Shown here piece after piece: positions 17,450-25,842 of a DNA stretch of 42,053 nt. A program made the position numbers and the translations under genes. The DNA comes from Telmatospirillum sp. Lineage in GTDB: Bacteria; Pseudomonadota; Alphaproteobacteria; Rhodospirillales; Magnetospirillaceae. The notes under the pieces are model-generated. The model was not told the origin of the DNA and made no database searches. It worked only from the letters and a program-made list of their open reading frames with translations. How positions within the stretch are numbered: position 1 is the stretch's first letter; the number at the start of each line of letters is the position of its first letter. The DNA is taken from the NCBI GenBank assembly GCA_009712185.1, contig WASQ01000118.1, positions 1 to 42,053 of the forward strand, read 5' to 3'.

Positions 17450-18448
17450 ATGAGTGCAGCATCCAGCGGCAAGACCGGTCGTCGGCCGCAACGGCGTTAT
17501 TTCCGGTTGCGGCGGCGGATTTACCATATGCTCGGTGGCGAGGGGCATTCGGATCCGTGGGTGAAACTGGTCGATTACGCGCTGGTTACCCTGATCACCA
17601 TCAATTGCATATTTTCCATCCTGGAGTCGGTCGAAAATCTGTCCATCGTTCACGGTCACATCTTCCACGCCTTCGACCATTTCTCGGTCGCGGTTTTCTC
17701 CATCGAATATGTGCTGAGGGTCTGGACCGCGGTTGAAATCAATCAGCCGGTCTACAAGCATCCCCTTTGGGGGCGGCTGCGCTACCTCTTCACCGCCATG
17801 GCGATCGTCGATCTGGTCGCGATCCTTCCCTTCTATCTCGGCTTCTTCGTCGACGTCGATCTGCGCGCCATGAGGGTGCTGCGGCTGTTGCGCGTCTTCA
17901 AGCTGACCCGCTATTCCCAGGCCATGGGAATCATGGTCGACGTGCTGCGCCAGGAGGCACGATCGATCAGCGCCATGCTGTTCGTCTTTGTGGTGATCCT
18001 GATCTTCATGGCAAGCCTGATGTATATGCTGGAGCATCCCCGGCAGCCGGAGGTGTTTTCCGACATTCCTTCCGCCATGTGGTGGGCGGTGGTGACGATG
18101 ACGACGCTGGGCTATGGCGACATGGTGCCGTCGACCGCTCTCGGGCGTGTCGTCGGCGGCTGTACCGCGGTCATCGGGGTCGGCGTGATCGCCCTGCCAG
18201 CCGGTGTCCTGGCGTCGGGTTTCTCGGAACGTCTGCGCCGTCGCCGCCAGGAATATCTGGAAACCGTCGACAAGGTTGTGGTTCAGGACGGCCCCCTGAG
18301 ACCGCGGGAAAAGCGCCTGCTGGAGGCGACCCGGATCGCCCTGGGGCTGTCCCCGGAAGAGGCGCAGAGCATCCTGCATTACAGCGCGACGGGGGTGCAG
18401 TTGCATTGCCCGCATTGCGGCGAGGTGATTCATCGCGATCCCCCCTGA
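17450..18448 (+). CDS. voltage-gated potassium channel with C-terminal CxxC knuckle
   Basis: The 332-aa protein is a six-helix voltage-gated cation channel. Helices are seen near 43-62 (S1), 75-95 (S2), 112-133 (S3), 138-155 (S4), 173-194 (S5) and 230-258 (S6). S4 carries Arg139, Arg142, Arg145, Arg148 and Lys151 at three-residue steps. The pore loop has the potassium selectivity filter TTLGYGD (218-224). The cytoplasmic tail is basic and helical (RLRRRRQEYLETVDKV) and ends in HCPHCGEVIH, with Cys320, Cys323 and His328, half of a zinc-ribbon knuckle. A likely role is membrane potential or potassium homeostasis. It stands alone between gcvPB and the convergent atp operon. Confidence 0.93.
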   Translation: MSAASSGKTGRRPQRRYFRLRRRIYHMLGGEGHSDPWVKLVDYALVTLITINCIFSILESVENLSIVHGHIFHAFDHFSVAVFSIEYVLRVWTAVEINQPVYKHPLWGRLRYLFTAMAIVDLVAILPFYLGFFVDVDLRAMRVLRLLRVFKLTRYSQAMGIMVDVLRQEARSISAMLFVFVVILIFMASLMYMLEHPRQPEVFSDIPSAMWWAVVTMTTLGYGDMVPSTALGRVVGGCTAVIGVGVIALPAGVLASGFSERLRRRRQEYLETVDKVVVQDGPLRPREKRLLEATRIALGLSPEEAQSILHYSATGVQLHCPHCGEVIHRDPP

Positions 18449-18495
18449 CGGGGGAGGGCGAGAAAAAGGTCCGGGAGACGGCGGCAGGCGGCACC

Positions 18496-18530
18496 AAAGA
18501 AAACGCCGGGCCCCCTTGGGGAGCCCGGCG
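18496..18530 (-). terminator. intrinsic terminator of the atp (F0) operon
   Basis: Read on the minus strand, CGCCGGGC pairs with GCCCGGCG (18523-18530 with 18504-18511), extended by CCCC/GGGG around a small loop, and TTTTCTTT (18496-18503) follows. It lies about 30 bp after the b-subunit stop and between convergent genes; the stem could also slow transcription from the channel gene. Confidence 0.8.
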
Positions 18531-18562
18531 TCGTCATCCGATCCGGCGGATGGATGGGTCCG

Positions 18563-19105
18563 TCAGTGAAGTCGGTTCGGAAGATCCGTGATGGCCGCAT
18601 CGACCAGGGCCGAAGCCTGCTCCGCCGACAGCGTGTCGCTGATCAGGCGACGCGATGCCCCGATGGCGATGTCGATGGCCTGGTTGCGAACCTCCCGCAG
18701 GGCTTCGCTCTCGGCCTGCGCGATCCGTTCCACGGCCTGTTGCTCCCGCCGCTTCAGCAGATCGTCCAGATCCGCCTCCGCCTGCTGGGAGAGGCGCTGC
18801 GCCTCCGCTTTGGCGTTGGCGATGATCGCCTCGGCCTCCTTCAGGGCGTCGCGCTGTTTCTTCTGATAGGTCGCCAGCATCTCCTGGGCCTCGGCCCGCA
18901 GACGTTCGGCCTCCTCGATCCGCGCCCGGATCTTTTCCCGCCGCAGGGCGAGCGCCGCGGTAATGCCGCGGAACACCGGACGGGCCAGAAGAGCGACCAC
19001 GATGAGCCAGGTGATGGCAACCCAGGTCTCGGCTTCGGAGAAGAAGCCGCCATGCTCGGCATGGGCGCCCGCGGCCTCGGCGGCCTGTGCGATGGTCACG
19101 AACAT
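18563..19105 (-). CDS. atpF: F0F1 ATP synthase subunit b
   Basis: Subunit b is the stator arm linking F0 to F1. The 180-aa product has one N-terminal membrane helix (WVAITWLIVVALLARPVFRGI, about 28-48) and then a long charged coiled coil rich in Ala, Glu, Lys, Arg and Gln (about 50-150). In organisms with b and b' the two form a heterodimer. Its start codon shares the base at 19105 with the end of the b' gene, so they are translated in tandem. It is the last gene of the operon; the F1 genes are not here, as is usual in alphaproteobacteria. Confidence 0.95.
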   Translation of the reverse strand: MFVTIAQAAEAAGAHAEHGGFFSEAETWVAITWLIVVALLARPVFRGITAALALRREKIRARIEEAERLRAEAQEMLATYQKKQRDALKEAEAIIANAKAEAQRLSQQAEADLDDLLKRREQQAVERIAQAESEALREVRNQAIDIAIGASRRLISDTLSAEQASALVDAAITDLPNRLH

Positions 19106-19596
19106 CAGCGGCCCTCCTCCAGCGCGGCCGCGACGGCGGCCGCAATGCGGGCATCGTCGAGGGTGGCGCCGGTCAATTTAGCCGTAATCGACCGCGCGGC
19201 TTCGGCGGCGACATCGCGGACATGGCCCAGGGCCTCGTCCTTGGCGGCCCCGATCCGCGCCTCGCCCGCCTTGACCTGCTGGGAAAGACGGTCGTTGAGC
19301 TGCTTCTGCCGCTCCTCGGACTGCCGGGCCATGGCCTCGGCCGCCTCTCGCAGCAGCGTCTGCGCCTGGGCACGCGATTCCGCCAAGGCCTTTTCATAGA
19401 GCGCGATGGCCTGTTCAGCCTCGGCTTTCAGTTGCGCGGCCTTGTCGAGATTGTCGTCGATCTTGCGCTGACGTTCCTCCAGAACCGCGCCGATCTTGGG
19501 CATCGCCAGCGTCGACAGCAGCAGATAGAGGACAACAAAGGTGACGAACAGCCAGAAAAGCTGCGTCGTGTAGAAAGTCGGATCGAACTGAGGCAT
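19105..19596 (-). CDS. atpF2: F0F1 ATP synthase subunit b'
   Basis: This is the b' partner of subunit b (also called atpG or atpX in some annotations). The 163-aa product opens MPQFDPTFYTTQLFWLFVTFVVLYLLLSTL-like (membrane helix about 8-30; the phrase spans more than one motif), then MPKIGAVLEERQRKIDDNLDKAA and a long Ala/Glu-rich coiled coil. The F-x-x-Q-L-F-W-L pattern before the helix and the PKIGAVLEERQ after it are typical of b'. It sits between the c and b genes. Confidence 0.95.
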   Translation of the reverse strand: MPQFDPTFYTTQLFWLFVTFVVLYLLLSTLAMPKIGAVLEERQRKIDDNLDKAAQLKAEAEQAIALYEKALAESRAQAQTLLREAAEAMARQSEERQKQLNDRLSQQVKAGEARIGAAKDEALGHVRDVAAEAARSITAKLTGATLDDARIAAAVAAALEEGR

Positions 19597-19686
19597 CGCC
19601 TGTAGCTTCCTGTTCGCGAAATGCGGCCATGAAACGGAGTTTCGGGTGCCCGGCCGGCCGGCAGAGCCCCGAAAAACCGGACAGGC

Positions 19687-19911
19687 TTACACGAACAGCA
19701 GGATCAGGGCGACGACCAGGGCGAACAGCGCGATGGCTTCGGTCACCGCGAAGCCGATCCAGCCGTACAGCTCGACATGGCTCTTGGCGGCGGGGTTGCG
19801 GCCGACGGTGGCGATCAGGTTGGCCCAGATGTTACCGACGCCGATACCCGAACCGATCATGCCAATGGCGGCCAGACCAGCACCAATCATCTTCGCAGCT
19901 TGAGGATCCAT
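19687..19911 (-). CDS. atpE: F0F1 ATP synthase subunit c
   Basis: Subunit c builds the proton-driven rotor ring. The 74-aa product is a helical hairpin. Helix 1 carries the glycine motif GMIGSGIGVGNIW, the polar loop is GRNPAAK, and helix 2 has the ion-binding Glu in GFAVTEAIALFALVVAL. The residues around the Glu fit a proton-type site; no sodium-binding pattern is evident. Short spacers separate it from atpB (76 bp) and the b' gene (90 bp). Confidence 0.97.
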   Translation of the reverse strand: MDPQAAKMIGAGLAAIGMIGSGIGVGNIWANLIATVGRNPAAKSHVELYGWIGFAVTEAIALFALVVALILLFV

Positions 19912-19987
19912 TGGATTTTCCCTTTCTAGAAATCAATAAACACCGAAAAAGCCCGTCGGCCCGCTGGCCGTTGGCCCGCTGACGCCA

Positions 19988-20710
19988 TCAATGCATATGG
20001 ATGGCGTCGTGCAGGTAGATGCAGGAAAGGATGGTAAAGACATAAGCCTGCAGGACGGCGATGCCGAACTCCAGGATCGTCACGCCGCCCAGGAAGGCCA
20101 TGGGCACGATGCCGAAGACGCCAAGCGCCACCACGAACCCGGCCATCACCTTGAGGATGATGTGCCCGACCGTCATGTTGGCGAACAGACGGATCGCCAG
20201 GCTGAAGGGGCGCGAGCAATAGGAGATCAGCTCGATCGGCACCAGAATGATGGCCGTCGCCAGGGGCGCGCCATGCGGGAAGAACATCCGCAGGTAATGC
20301 GTTCCGTGGCGGGCGAAACCGATGATGGTGACGCCGATGAAAACCACGATCGCCAGCCCGAAGGTGACGATGATGTGGCTGGTGTAAGTGAAGGTATAGG
20401 GGACCATCCCCAGAAGATTGCCGACAAGGACGAACATGAAAAGCGTGAAGATGAAGGGGAAATATTTGCGTCCCTCCGTCCCCACATTGTCGCGGATCAT
20501 GTTGGCAACGAATTCGTAAAGGATTTCGGCCATCGACTGCCAGCGGCCCGGAACCAGGGCGCGGCTGCGGACCGACAGGGTCAGGAAAGCGGTGGCGACC
20601 ACCACCGCGATCACCATCCACAAGGCGGAATTGGTGAACGACAGATTCGTGCCACCGATCTCGATAGGCACCAAGGGTTGAATCTTGAATTGTTCGACCG
20701 GATTAGCCAA
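19988..20710 (-). CDS. atpB: F0F1 ATP synthase subunit a
   Basis: Subunit a forms the two proton half-channels against the c ring. The 240-aa product has 5-6 membrane helices. The essential Arg lies in SLAIRLFANMTVGHIILKV, and the last helix contains the conserved FGIAVLQAYVFTILSCIYL. The N-terminus begins with NPVEQFKIQPLVPIEIGG, typical of alphaproteobacteria. It follows atpI by 12 bp. Confidence 0.97.
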   Translation of the reverse strand: MANPVEQFKIQPLVPIEIGGTNLSFTNSALWMVIAVVVATAFLTLSVRSRALVPGRWQSMAEILYEFVANMIRDNVGTEGRKYFPFIFTLFMFVLVGNLLGMVPYTFTYTSHIIVTFGLAIVVFIGVTIIGFARHGTHYLRMFFPHGAPLATAIILVPIELISYCSRPFSLAIRLFANMTVGHIILKVMAGFVVALGVFGIVPMAFLGGVTILEFGIAVLQAYVFTILSCIYLHDAIHMH

Positions 20711-20722
20711 CGTCTGCCCCTC

Positions 20723-21088
20723 TCACTGATCGTTCGACCGACCCTGTTCCTTGCGCTGATGGGCTCCACCAAGACCGACGGCGTCGTCCAGCCCCTTTGC
20801 GGCGCGATAGACGTTCATCGTTCCGGCGGCAGCGCCCAGAAACAGGAACACCACCATCAACCACGGCCGGGTGCCGAGCCACCCATCGAGGGCGTACCCG
20901 ATAAGGGCGCCCACGGCGATACCTGCAACCAGCTCGGTGGCGATCCGGAACCCCAGGCCCATGCCCGTGCCCGCACTACCGCCACGCGACGTTGCCCTCC
21001 GACCCTCGCGATCATCCTGACTGCGCGCTGCGCGCAACCGGGCGCCAAGGTCATCGAGCGGGTGGGGTTCCCTGGAGTCGTCCGTCAT
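20723..21088 (-). CDS. atpI: AtpI family protein (ATP synthase operon protein I)
   Basis: AtpI helps assemble the c ring and may aid magnesium uptake in some species. The 121-aa product has a hydrophilic, basic N-terminal half (about 1-45) and two membrane helices (about 47-65 and 72-92) of the type GLGFRIATELVAGIAVGALIG and PWLMVVFLFLGAAAGTMNVYR. It is first in the atp operon, with the promoter just upstream. Confidence 0.92.
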   Translation of the reverse strand: MTDDSREPHPLDDLGARLRAARSQDDREGRRATSRGGSAGTGMGLGFRIATELVAGIAVGALIGYALDGWLGTRPWLMVVFLFLGAAAGTMNVYRAAKGLDDAVGLGGAHQRKEQGRSNDQ

Positions 21089-21141
21089 TTTCGTCCGTTC
21101 CCGGTCCCCGTTCGACCTCCACCGGAGGCCAAGGCGCGGGC

Positions 21142-21170
21142 ACCATATGATTTGCGTCCAAAGCTGTCAA
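21142..21170 (-). promoter_or_regulatory. probable atp operon promoter
   Basis: On the minus strand TTGACA (21165-21170), a 17-bp spacer and TATGGT (21142-21147) form a near-consensus sigma-70 promoter about 54 bp before the atpI start, in the 111-bp space after smc. This is one of the clearest promoters in the window. Confidence 0.7.
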
Positions 21171-21199
21171 GGCTACTTCCCGGCGAGGTTTTTTCCTCC

Positions 21200-24100
21200 T
21201 CAGGCTGGCTCGCGCAAGGCCTCAGCTGTTTGTAAATCCACAGAAACCATAGTGGATACTCCTCTCTCGGCCATCGTCACGCCGAACAGCCGGTGCATGC
21301 GCGCCATCGTCATGCGGTGGTGGGTGACGACCAGGAATCGCGTTTTGGTAGTTTTTGCGATTTCCGCCACCATCGAGCAGAACCGGTCGACATTGGCGTC
21401 GTCCAGAGGGGCGTCGACCTCGTCCAGCACGCAGATTGGCGCCGGGTTCGTCATGAACACCGCGAACAGCAGGGCGAGCGCGGTCAGAGCCTGTTCTCCA
21501 CCCGACAGAAGGGACAGCACCTGAAGGCGTTTGCCGGGCGGGCTCGCCATGATCTCCAGTCCGGCGGCCAGGGGATCGTTGGATTCGGTCAGCGTCAGAT
21601 GCGCGCGGCCGCCGCCGAACAGCCGGACGAACATGCCCCGGAAATGCTGGTCGACGGCTTCAAACGAGGCCAGAAGGCGTTCGCGTCCCTGACGGTTGAT
21701 ATCGGCGATGGCCTGGCGCAGCTTGGCGATCGCGGCGATCAGGTCGTCACGCTCGGCGGTCAGGCCGTTGACCTTCTCCTCCAGTTCCGCGGCCTCGTCC
21801 TCCGCCCGGAGATTGACGGCACCCATCGCCTCGCGCTCGCGGACCAGACGGTCGTGGCGTGCCTCCATCTCCCCGATGTCGAGACCGGCCACGTCGCCCG
21901 CCTGCGCGGCCAGTTCCGTCGGCGTCAGATCGAGCTTTTCGGCAATGCGCCCGGCGATGCTCCGGGCCTCCTGGGCGGCGGTGCCGATCACGCCCTGGCG
22001 GCGGACCCGCTCCTCGCGCGCCTGGGCAAGGGCCTGCTCCGCTTCGCGGGCGGCGCGGTCGGCGGCGACCAGCGCCTGCTCCCCGTCCGTCAAAAGGGCG
22101 GCGGCCTGACGTCGCTCCGTTTCGGCGATGGCGATCTCGCCGATCAGGGCATCCCGTCGCTGTCCGATCTCCATGGGAAGGGCGGCCAAGCGCTCCAGTT
22201 CGTCGAGCGCCGCCGCGTGGCGTTCCTCCAGTTCCTCGCGATGACGATCGGCGGTTTCCATGCGCTCCGACCAGGAGGCCTCCTCGACCGCGATGGCGTC
22301 CAGCCTCCGGCGCCGGTCGCCGGCCTCGCGCCGGAGGCGGTCGAGGAAACTCCGCGCCTCGACCAGATGGGTTCTCTTTTCCGCCAGATCGGCCCGCAGG
22401 CAGGCAATTCTCTCGCGGCGGTCGTCGGTGTCGGAGAATCCGGCCACGACGGAGCGCGCCTCCTCCTCGGCCTGCGCCGCCTCCTCAAGATCGGCGTCCA
22501 CGGCGCCGAGCTGTTCGGCCAGAGCGGCCAGACGGGACTGGGCGGCCGCGGCCTTCTGCGCCAGCCGGCCATGGGCCTCGCGCAATTGGCCGGTTTCGGC
22601 CTCCGCGCGTTTGACGTCCTCGCGCCCCAGCCGTTCGTCCCCGGCCGCCCGTTCCACTTCGGCGGCGGCGGCTTCGGCGCGTCCTTGCGCCTCCTCCAGG
22701 CCCAGCTCCGCGTCCTCGATCAAAAGATCGAGTTCGCGCATGCGATTGCGCTGACGCAGCCGGACCGCGGCGGGGCTGGGCGCCCCGGAGCGGGCGGTGA
22801 AGCCGTCCCAGCGCCACAGATCGCCCTCCGCCGTGACCAGCCTTTGTCCGGGCGCCAGATCGTGGCGCAGGGCCTCGCCCCGGTCCCGGTTCGCGACGAT
22901 CCCGATCTGGGCGAGCCGGCGGGCAAGGGCCGGCGGGGCGGTGACATGGCGGGACAGCGGATCGACGCCGGGGGGAAGCGGCGGCAGCGACGCAGGGGGC
23001 GGCAGCGTCCGCCAGGAGAAGGGGGCCTCGGCGTCGACCGGTGCCGACAGATCCTCCCCCAGCGCGGCGCCAAGTGCGATCTCATAGCCGCTGATCGCGG
23101 TGATGTCGTCCAGAACCGGGCTGTGCTCTGAACCGCCGGCCGCCTGGGACATCAGGTCCCTCAGAGCGTCGGCCTCGGCGCAGAGGCGCGCACGCGCAGC
23201 GGCACTTTCCTGAAGTGCGTCGCGCGCCTGTTCGCGGGCGGTCTGGGCGTCCTGGCGGCGCTGCGATGCGCTTTCCGCCCGCTCGCGGCAGGTCTCCAGA
23301 TATTCCAGCGCCTCTTCCAGGTCCATCTCGGCGGATGTCAGGTCCGCCTGGTCGACCGTTTCGGCCCTGGCTTCCGCATGCTGCCGGGCGACGTCCTCCC
23401 GGCGCCGGGTCAGCCGTTCGCGGCGGGTCTCGGCCTCGCCGACGGCCCGCAGAGCGGCGGCGCGGTCAGCATCGGCGGCGGCCAGATCCTCCATCACCTG
23501 ATTGAGGTCCGCTTCGAGGGCGGCGGCCTCGGCGGTCACGGTTTCGACCGTCCCGGCCGCCTCCTCCTGCTGGTCGGTCTCGTCGGCCATCGCCGACATC
23601 AGGGCGTCTTTTTCCTCCGAAAGCCGGGCCTGCGCCTGCTCGGCATCGGCGGCGCGGGCGGTTTCGCGCCGGAGGTCGGCGGCAATCTGCTCCAGCCGCA
23701 TCTCCATGTCGCGCCGGGCCGCCCCGATCCGCCCTTCCTCCGCGTCAAGCTGCTCCCTCGCCAGGGTCAGGCGTTGCAGGCGGGCACCGGCCTCGGCCTC
23801 GGCCTGCCGGAGTCCCGGCAGGCCGGCGGCCGCTTCCGCCTGGCGGGTTGCCGCCTCGGCCGCCAGTCCGGTCAGCGTTTCCACCTGCCGCTCGATCTCG
23901 GCGGCGTCCGCCCGGGCGGCGTCCAGCGCCACCATCGCCCGGTTCCATTGGGCCGCCAGCAGTTTTATTTCGATGTCGCGGATCTGTTGCGACAGGGCCC
24001 GGTAACGGGCGGCCTGCCGCGCCTGCCGTCGCAGCGCCTGCAACTGGGTGTCCAGCGTGGCGAGGACGTCCACCAGGCGTTCCAGATTCCCTTCCGCCGC

Positions 24101-24658
24101 TTTCAGCCGCAGTTCCGCCTCGTGACGGCGGGAATGCAGCCCCCCGATGCCGGCCGCCTCCTCCAGCAGACTGCGGCGGTCCGATGGTTTGGCATTGATG
24201 ATGGCGCCGATGCGCCCCTGACTGACGATCGCCGTGGACCGGGCGCCGGTGGCGGCATCGGCGAACAGCACCTGGATGTCGCGGGCGCGGACCTCCTTAC
24301 CGTTCACCTTGTAAAGCGATCCCTGGCCACGCTCGATGCGCCGGACCACCTCCAGCTCGTCGGCATCGTTGAACTGTGCCGGGGCGCTGCGCGCCCGATT
24401 GTCGAGGACCAGGGAGACTTCGGCCAGATTGCGGGGGGGACGGTTGGCGCTGCCGCCGAAGATGACGTCGTCCATCTCGCCGCCGCGCATCTGCTTGGCC
24501 GAGGTCTCGCCCATGACCCAGCGCAGCGATTCGACGAGATTGGATTTTCCGCAGCCATTGGGGCCGACCACGCCGGTCATGCCCGGTTCGATCACGACCT
24601 CGGTCGGATCGACGAAGGATTTGAAACCCGAGAGCCGGAGGCGAAGAAAGTGAATCAC
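21200..24658 (-). CDS. smc: chromosome segregation protein SMC
   Basis: SMC condenses and aligns chromosome arms with ScpA/ScpB. The product is 1152 aa, the expected size. Walker A GPNGCGKSN lies at 32-40. Two long coiled-coil arms rich in Glu, Arg, Ala and Gln flank a hinge in mid-protein (around GYEIALGAALGEDL to RLAQIGIVANRD). The C-terminal head has the signature LLSGGEQALTALALLFAVF and Walker B ICVLDEVDAPLDD. The GTG at 24658 (reading VIHFLRLRLSGFKSFVDP) is preferred to the upstream in-frame ATG at 24742, which lies in dsbA. It follows dsbA by 25 bp, an arrangement seen in other alphaproteobacteria. Confidence 0.97.
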   Translation of the reverse strand: MIHFLRLRLSGFKSFVDPTEVVIEPGMTGVVGPNGCGKSNLVESLRWVMGETSAKQMRGGEMDDVIFGGSANRPPRNLAEVSLVLDNRARSAPAQFNDADELEVVRRIERGQGSLYKVNGKEVRARDIQVLFADAATGARSTAIVSQGRIGAIINAKPSDRRSLLEEAAGIGGLHSRRHEAELRLKAAEGNLERLVDVLATLDTQLQALRRQARQAARYRALSQQIRDIEIKLLAAQWNRAMVALDAARADAAEIERQVETLTGLAAEAATRQAEAAAGLPGLRQAEAEAGARLQRLTLAREQLDAEEGRIGAARRDMEMRLEQIAADLRRETARAADAEQAQARLSEEKDALMSAMADETDQQEEAAGTVETVTAEAAALEADLNQVMEDLAAADADRAAALRAVGEAETRRERLTRRREDVARQHAEARAETVDQADLTSAEMDLEEALEYLETCRERAESASQRRQDAQTAREQARDALQESAAARARLCAEADALRDLMSQAAGGSEHSPVLDDITAISGYEIALGAALGEDLSAPVDAEAPFSWRTLPPPASLPPLPPGVDPLSRHVTAPPALARRLAQIGIVANRDRGEALRHDLAPGQRLVTAEGDLWRWDGFTARSGAPSPAAVRLRQRNRMRELDLLIEDAELGLEEAQGRAEAAAAEVERAAGDERLGREDVKRAEAETGQLREAHGRLAQKAAAAQSRLAALAEQLGAVDADLEEAAQAEEEARSVVAGFSDTDDRRERIACLRADLAEKRTHLVEARSFLDRLRREAGDRRRRLDAIAVEEASWSERMETADRHREELEERHAAALDELERLAALPMEIGQRRDALIGEIAIAETERRQAAALLTDGEQALVAADRAAREAEQALAQAREERVRRQGVIGTAAQEARSIAGRIAEKLDLTPTELAAQAGDVAGLDIGEMEARHDRLVREREAMGAVNLRAEDEAAELEEKVNGLTAERDDLIAAIAKLRQAIADINRQGRERLLASFEAVDQHFRGMFVRLFGGGRAHLTLTESNDPLAAGLEIMASPPGKRLQVLSLLSGGEQALTALALLFAVFMTNPAPICVLDEVDAPLDDANVDRFCSMVAEIAKTTKTRFLVVTHHRMTMARMHRLFGVTMAERGVSTMVSVDLQTAEALREPA

Positions 24659-24683
24659 GGCGTGACCGGCTCTCGGGCCCTGC

Positions 24684-25277
24684 TTACTTGGCCGCAGCGA
24701 GAAGCTTGGCGAACTCGTCGTAGGACATATCGCCGGTGGCAAGCTTGCCGTTGATCACGAAACTGGGCGTGGAATCAATTGAATAACGCTTCATGCCGTC
24801 GTCCTTGCGGGTGTTGATCTCATTCAACAGACCGTTGTCGGCGATGCATTTGTCGACCTGTTCCTCGCCCATGCCGCCCAGCTTGGCGATCGTCTTGATC
24901 GCCGCCAGGGGCTGCGGGTTGCGGGCCCACTGGTCCTGGGTCCGGAAGAAGGTGTCGAGGAAAGCGAAATAGCGATCGCCCGAGCAGTGCGAGATCATGG
25001 CCGTCGCCTGGGCCAGCGGATCCCAGGGCAGATCGCGGAAGATCAGCTTTGCTTTGCCGGTGTCGATCCAGTCGGATTTCACCTTGGGGAAGGTCTCCTT
25101 ATGGAATTTCGCGCAATGGGGACAGGTCAGCGACGAATATTCGATGATGGTGATCGGGGCATCCGCCTTTCCGACCATCTTGTCGATCGCCCAGGGCTTG
25201 TCCTGGGCATGCGCGGCGACAAGCCCGCCCAGCAGCAGGGTGGCGGCCAGGATCACGGTCTTGATAACGGTTTTCAC
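24684..25277 (-). CDS. DsbA family periplasmic thiol oxidoreductase
   Basis: The 197-aa protein has a signal peptide (cleavage probably after AAHA near 24) and a DsbA/DsbG-like thioredoxin fold with the active site CPHC (Cys52-Cys55) in SSLTCPHCAKFH. A cis-Pro loop is seen in STPSFVINGKLATG. Two more Cys occur (SHCSGDRY and DKCIADNG), a pair typical of alphaproteobacterial single-domain DsbA proteins. It probably oxidises or repairs disulfides in the periplasm. The GTG start at 25277 follows GAGGAGGA by a few bases and begins the signal peptide; the upstream in-frame codons at 25319 have no such support. It lies between DUF721 and smc. Confidence 0.92.
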   Translation of the reverse strand: MKTVIKTVILAATLLLGGLVAAHAQDKPWAIDKMVGKADAPITIIEYSSLTCPHCAKFHKETFPKVKSDWIDTGKAKLIFRDLPWDPLAQATAMISHCSGDRYFAFLDTFFRTQDQWARNPQPLAAIKTIAKLGGMGEEQVDKCIADNGLLNEINTRKDDGMKRYSIDSTPSFVINGKLATGDMSYDEFAKLLAAAK

Positions 25278-25318
25278 GCGGGTCCTCCTCGGTGGGATTC
25301 GGCGGATATTAGGGCGCA

Positions 25319-25822
25319 TTACGGTTTTGCCGCAAGGTGGCGTCCAAGGGCGGCGAGAACGGCCTTGAGATCAGGATCCTCGACAGCGCCCAGAGTGCGT
25401 TCCAGATCGCGGGTCTGACTGTCCGTGAGGACGGGGGGCGCCGGCGGAATTTTGCGCACCCTGGGCGGGATCGGTCCCTGCGAGATGGCGAGGCGGGCCA
25501 CGGCGCGATAACCGAAATAGCTGTTGATCCGTTCGACCATCAACGGTTCCTGATGCTGGATCTGGGTGGCCCAGGCGCCCGAGGACACCCGCAGCATCAG
25601 GGTGCCGCCCGTCCGCTCTCCCTTCGGGAACCGGATGCGCAGCGGCAGCGTTGCGTCGCCCAGCGCGCTGCCCACGATCAGCGGCCATTCGGAGACCAGC
25701 GCGCCTTCGGCGAAGCCGCGCCGCCCCAGTTGCTTGCGGGTCAAGCGGGCGGTGGTTTCCGCGATGGCGCGGGGGCCGGCGCTGCCACGCTTCTCTTCTG
25801 GCTGGTCGGGCATGGCCGTCAT
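25319..25822 (-). CDS. DUF721 / DciA family protein
   Basis: DUF721 proteins include DciA, the ancestral loader of the DnaB replicative helicase in bacteria lacking DnaC. The 167-aa protein has the DUF721 core: ALVSEWPLIVGSALGDATLPLRI, then a strand LMLRVSSGAWATQIQHQEPLMVERINSYFGYRAVARL (the KH-like domain). The C-terminal part is Pro-rich and then helical (DLERTLGAVEDPDLKAVLAALG). It is divergent from mutY, with only about 20 bp between start codons, so their promoters overlap each other's coding sequence. The role as helicase loader is by family, not shown here. Confidence 0.85.
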   Translation of the reverse strand: MTAMPDQPEEKRGSAGPRAIAETTARLTRKQLGRRGFAEGALVSEWPLIVGSALGDATLPLRIRFPKGERTGGTLMLRVSSGAWATQIQHQEPLMVERINSYFGYRAVARLAISQGPIPPRVRKIPPAPPVLTDSQTRDLERTLGAVEDPDLKAVLAALGRHLAAKP

Positions 25823-25842
25823 TTTATGCTATTCTGTCCGTC

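Noticed and set aside
15778-17472. 564-aa minus-strand open frame opposite gcvPB
   Set aside because: gcvPB is unmistakable on the plus strand, and the antisense frame shows no family similarity.
21293-23131. 612-aa plus-strand open frame inside smc
   Set aside because: Antisense shadow of the SMC coiled coil; low-complexity Gly/Arg/Ala sequence with no ribosome-binding site.
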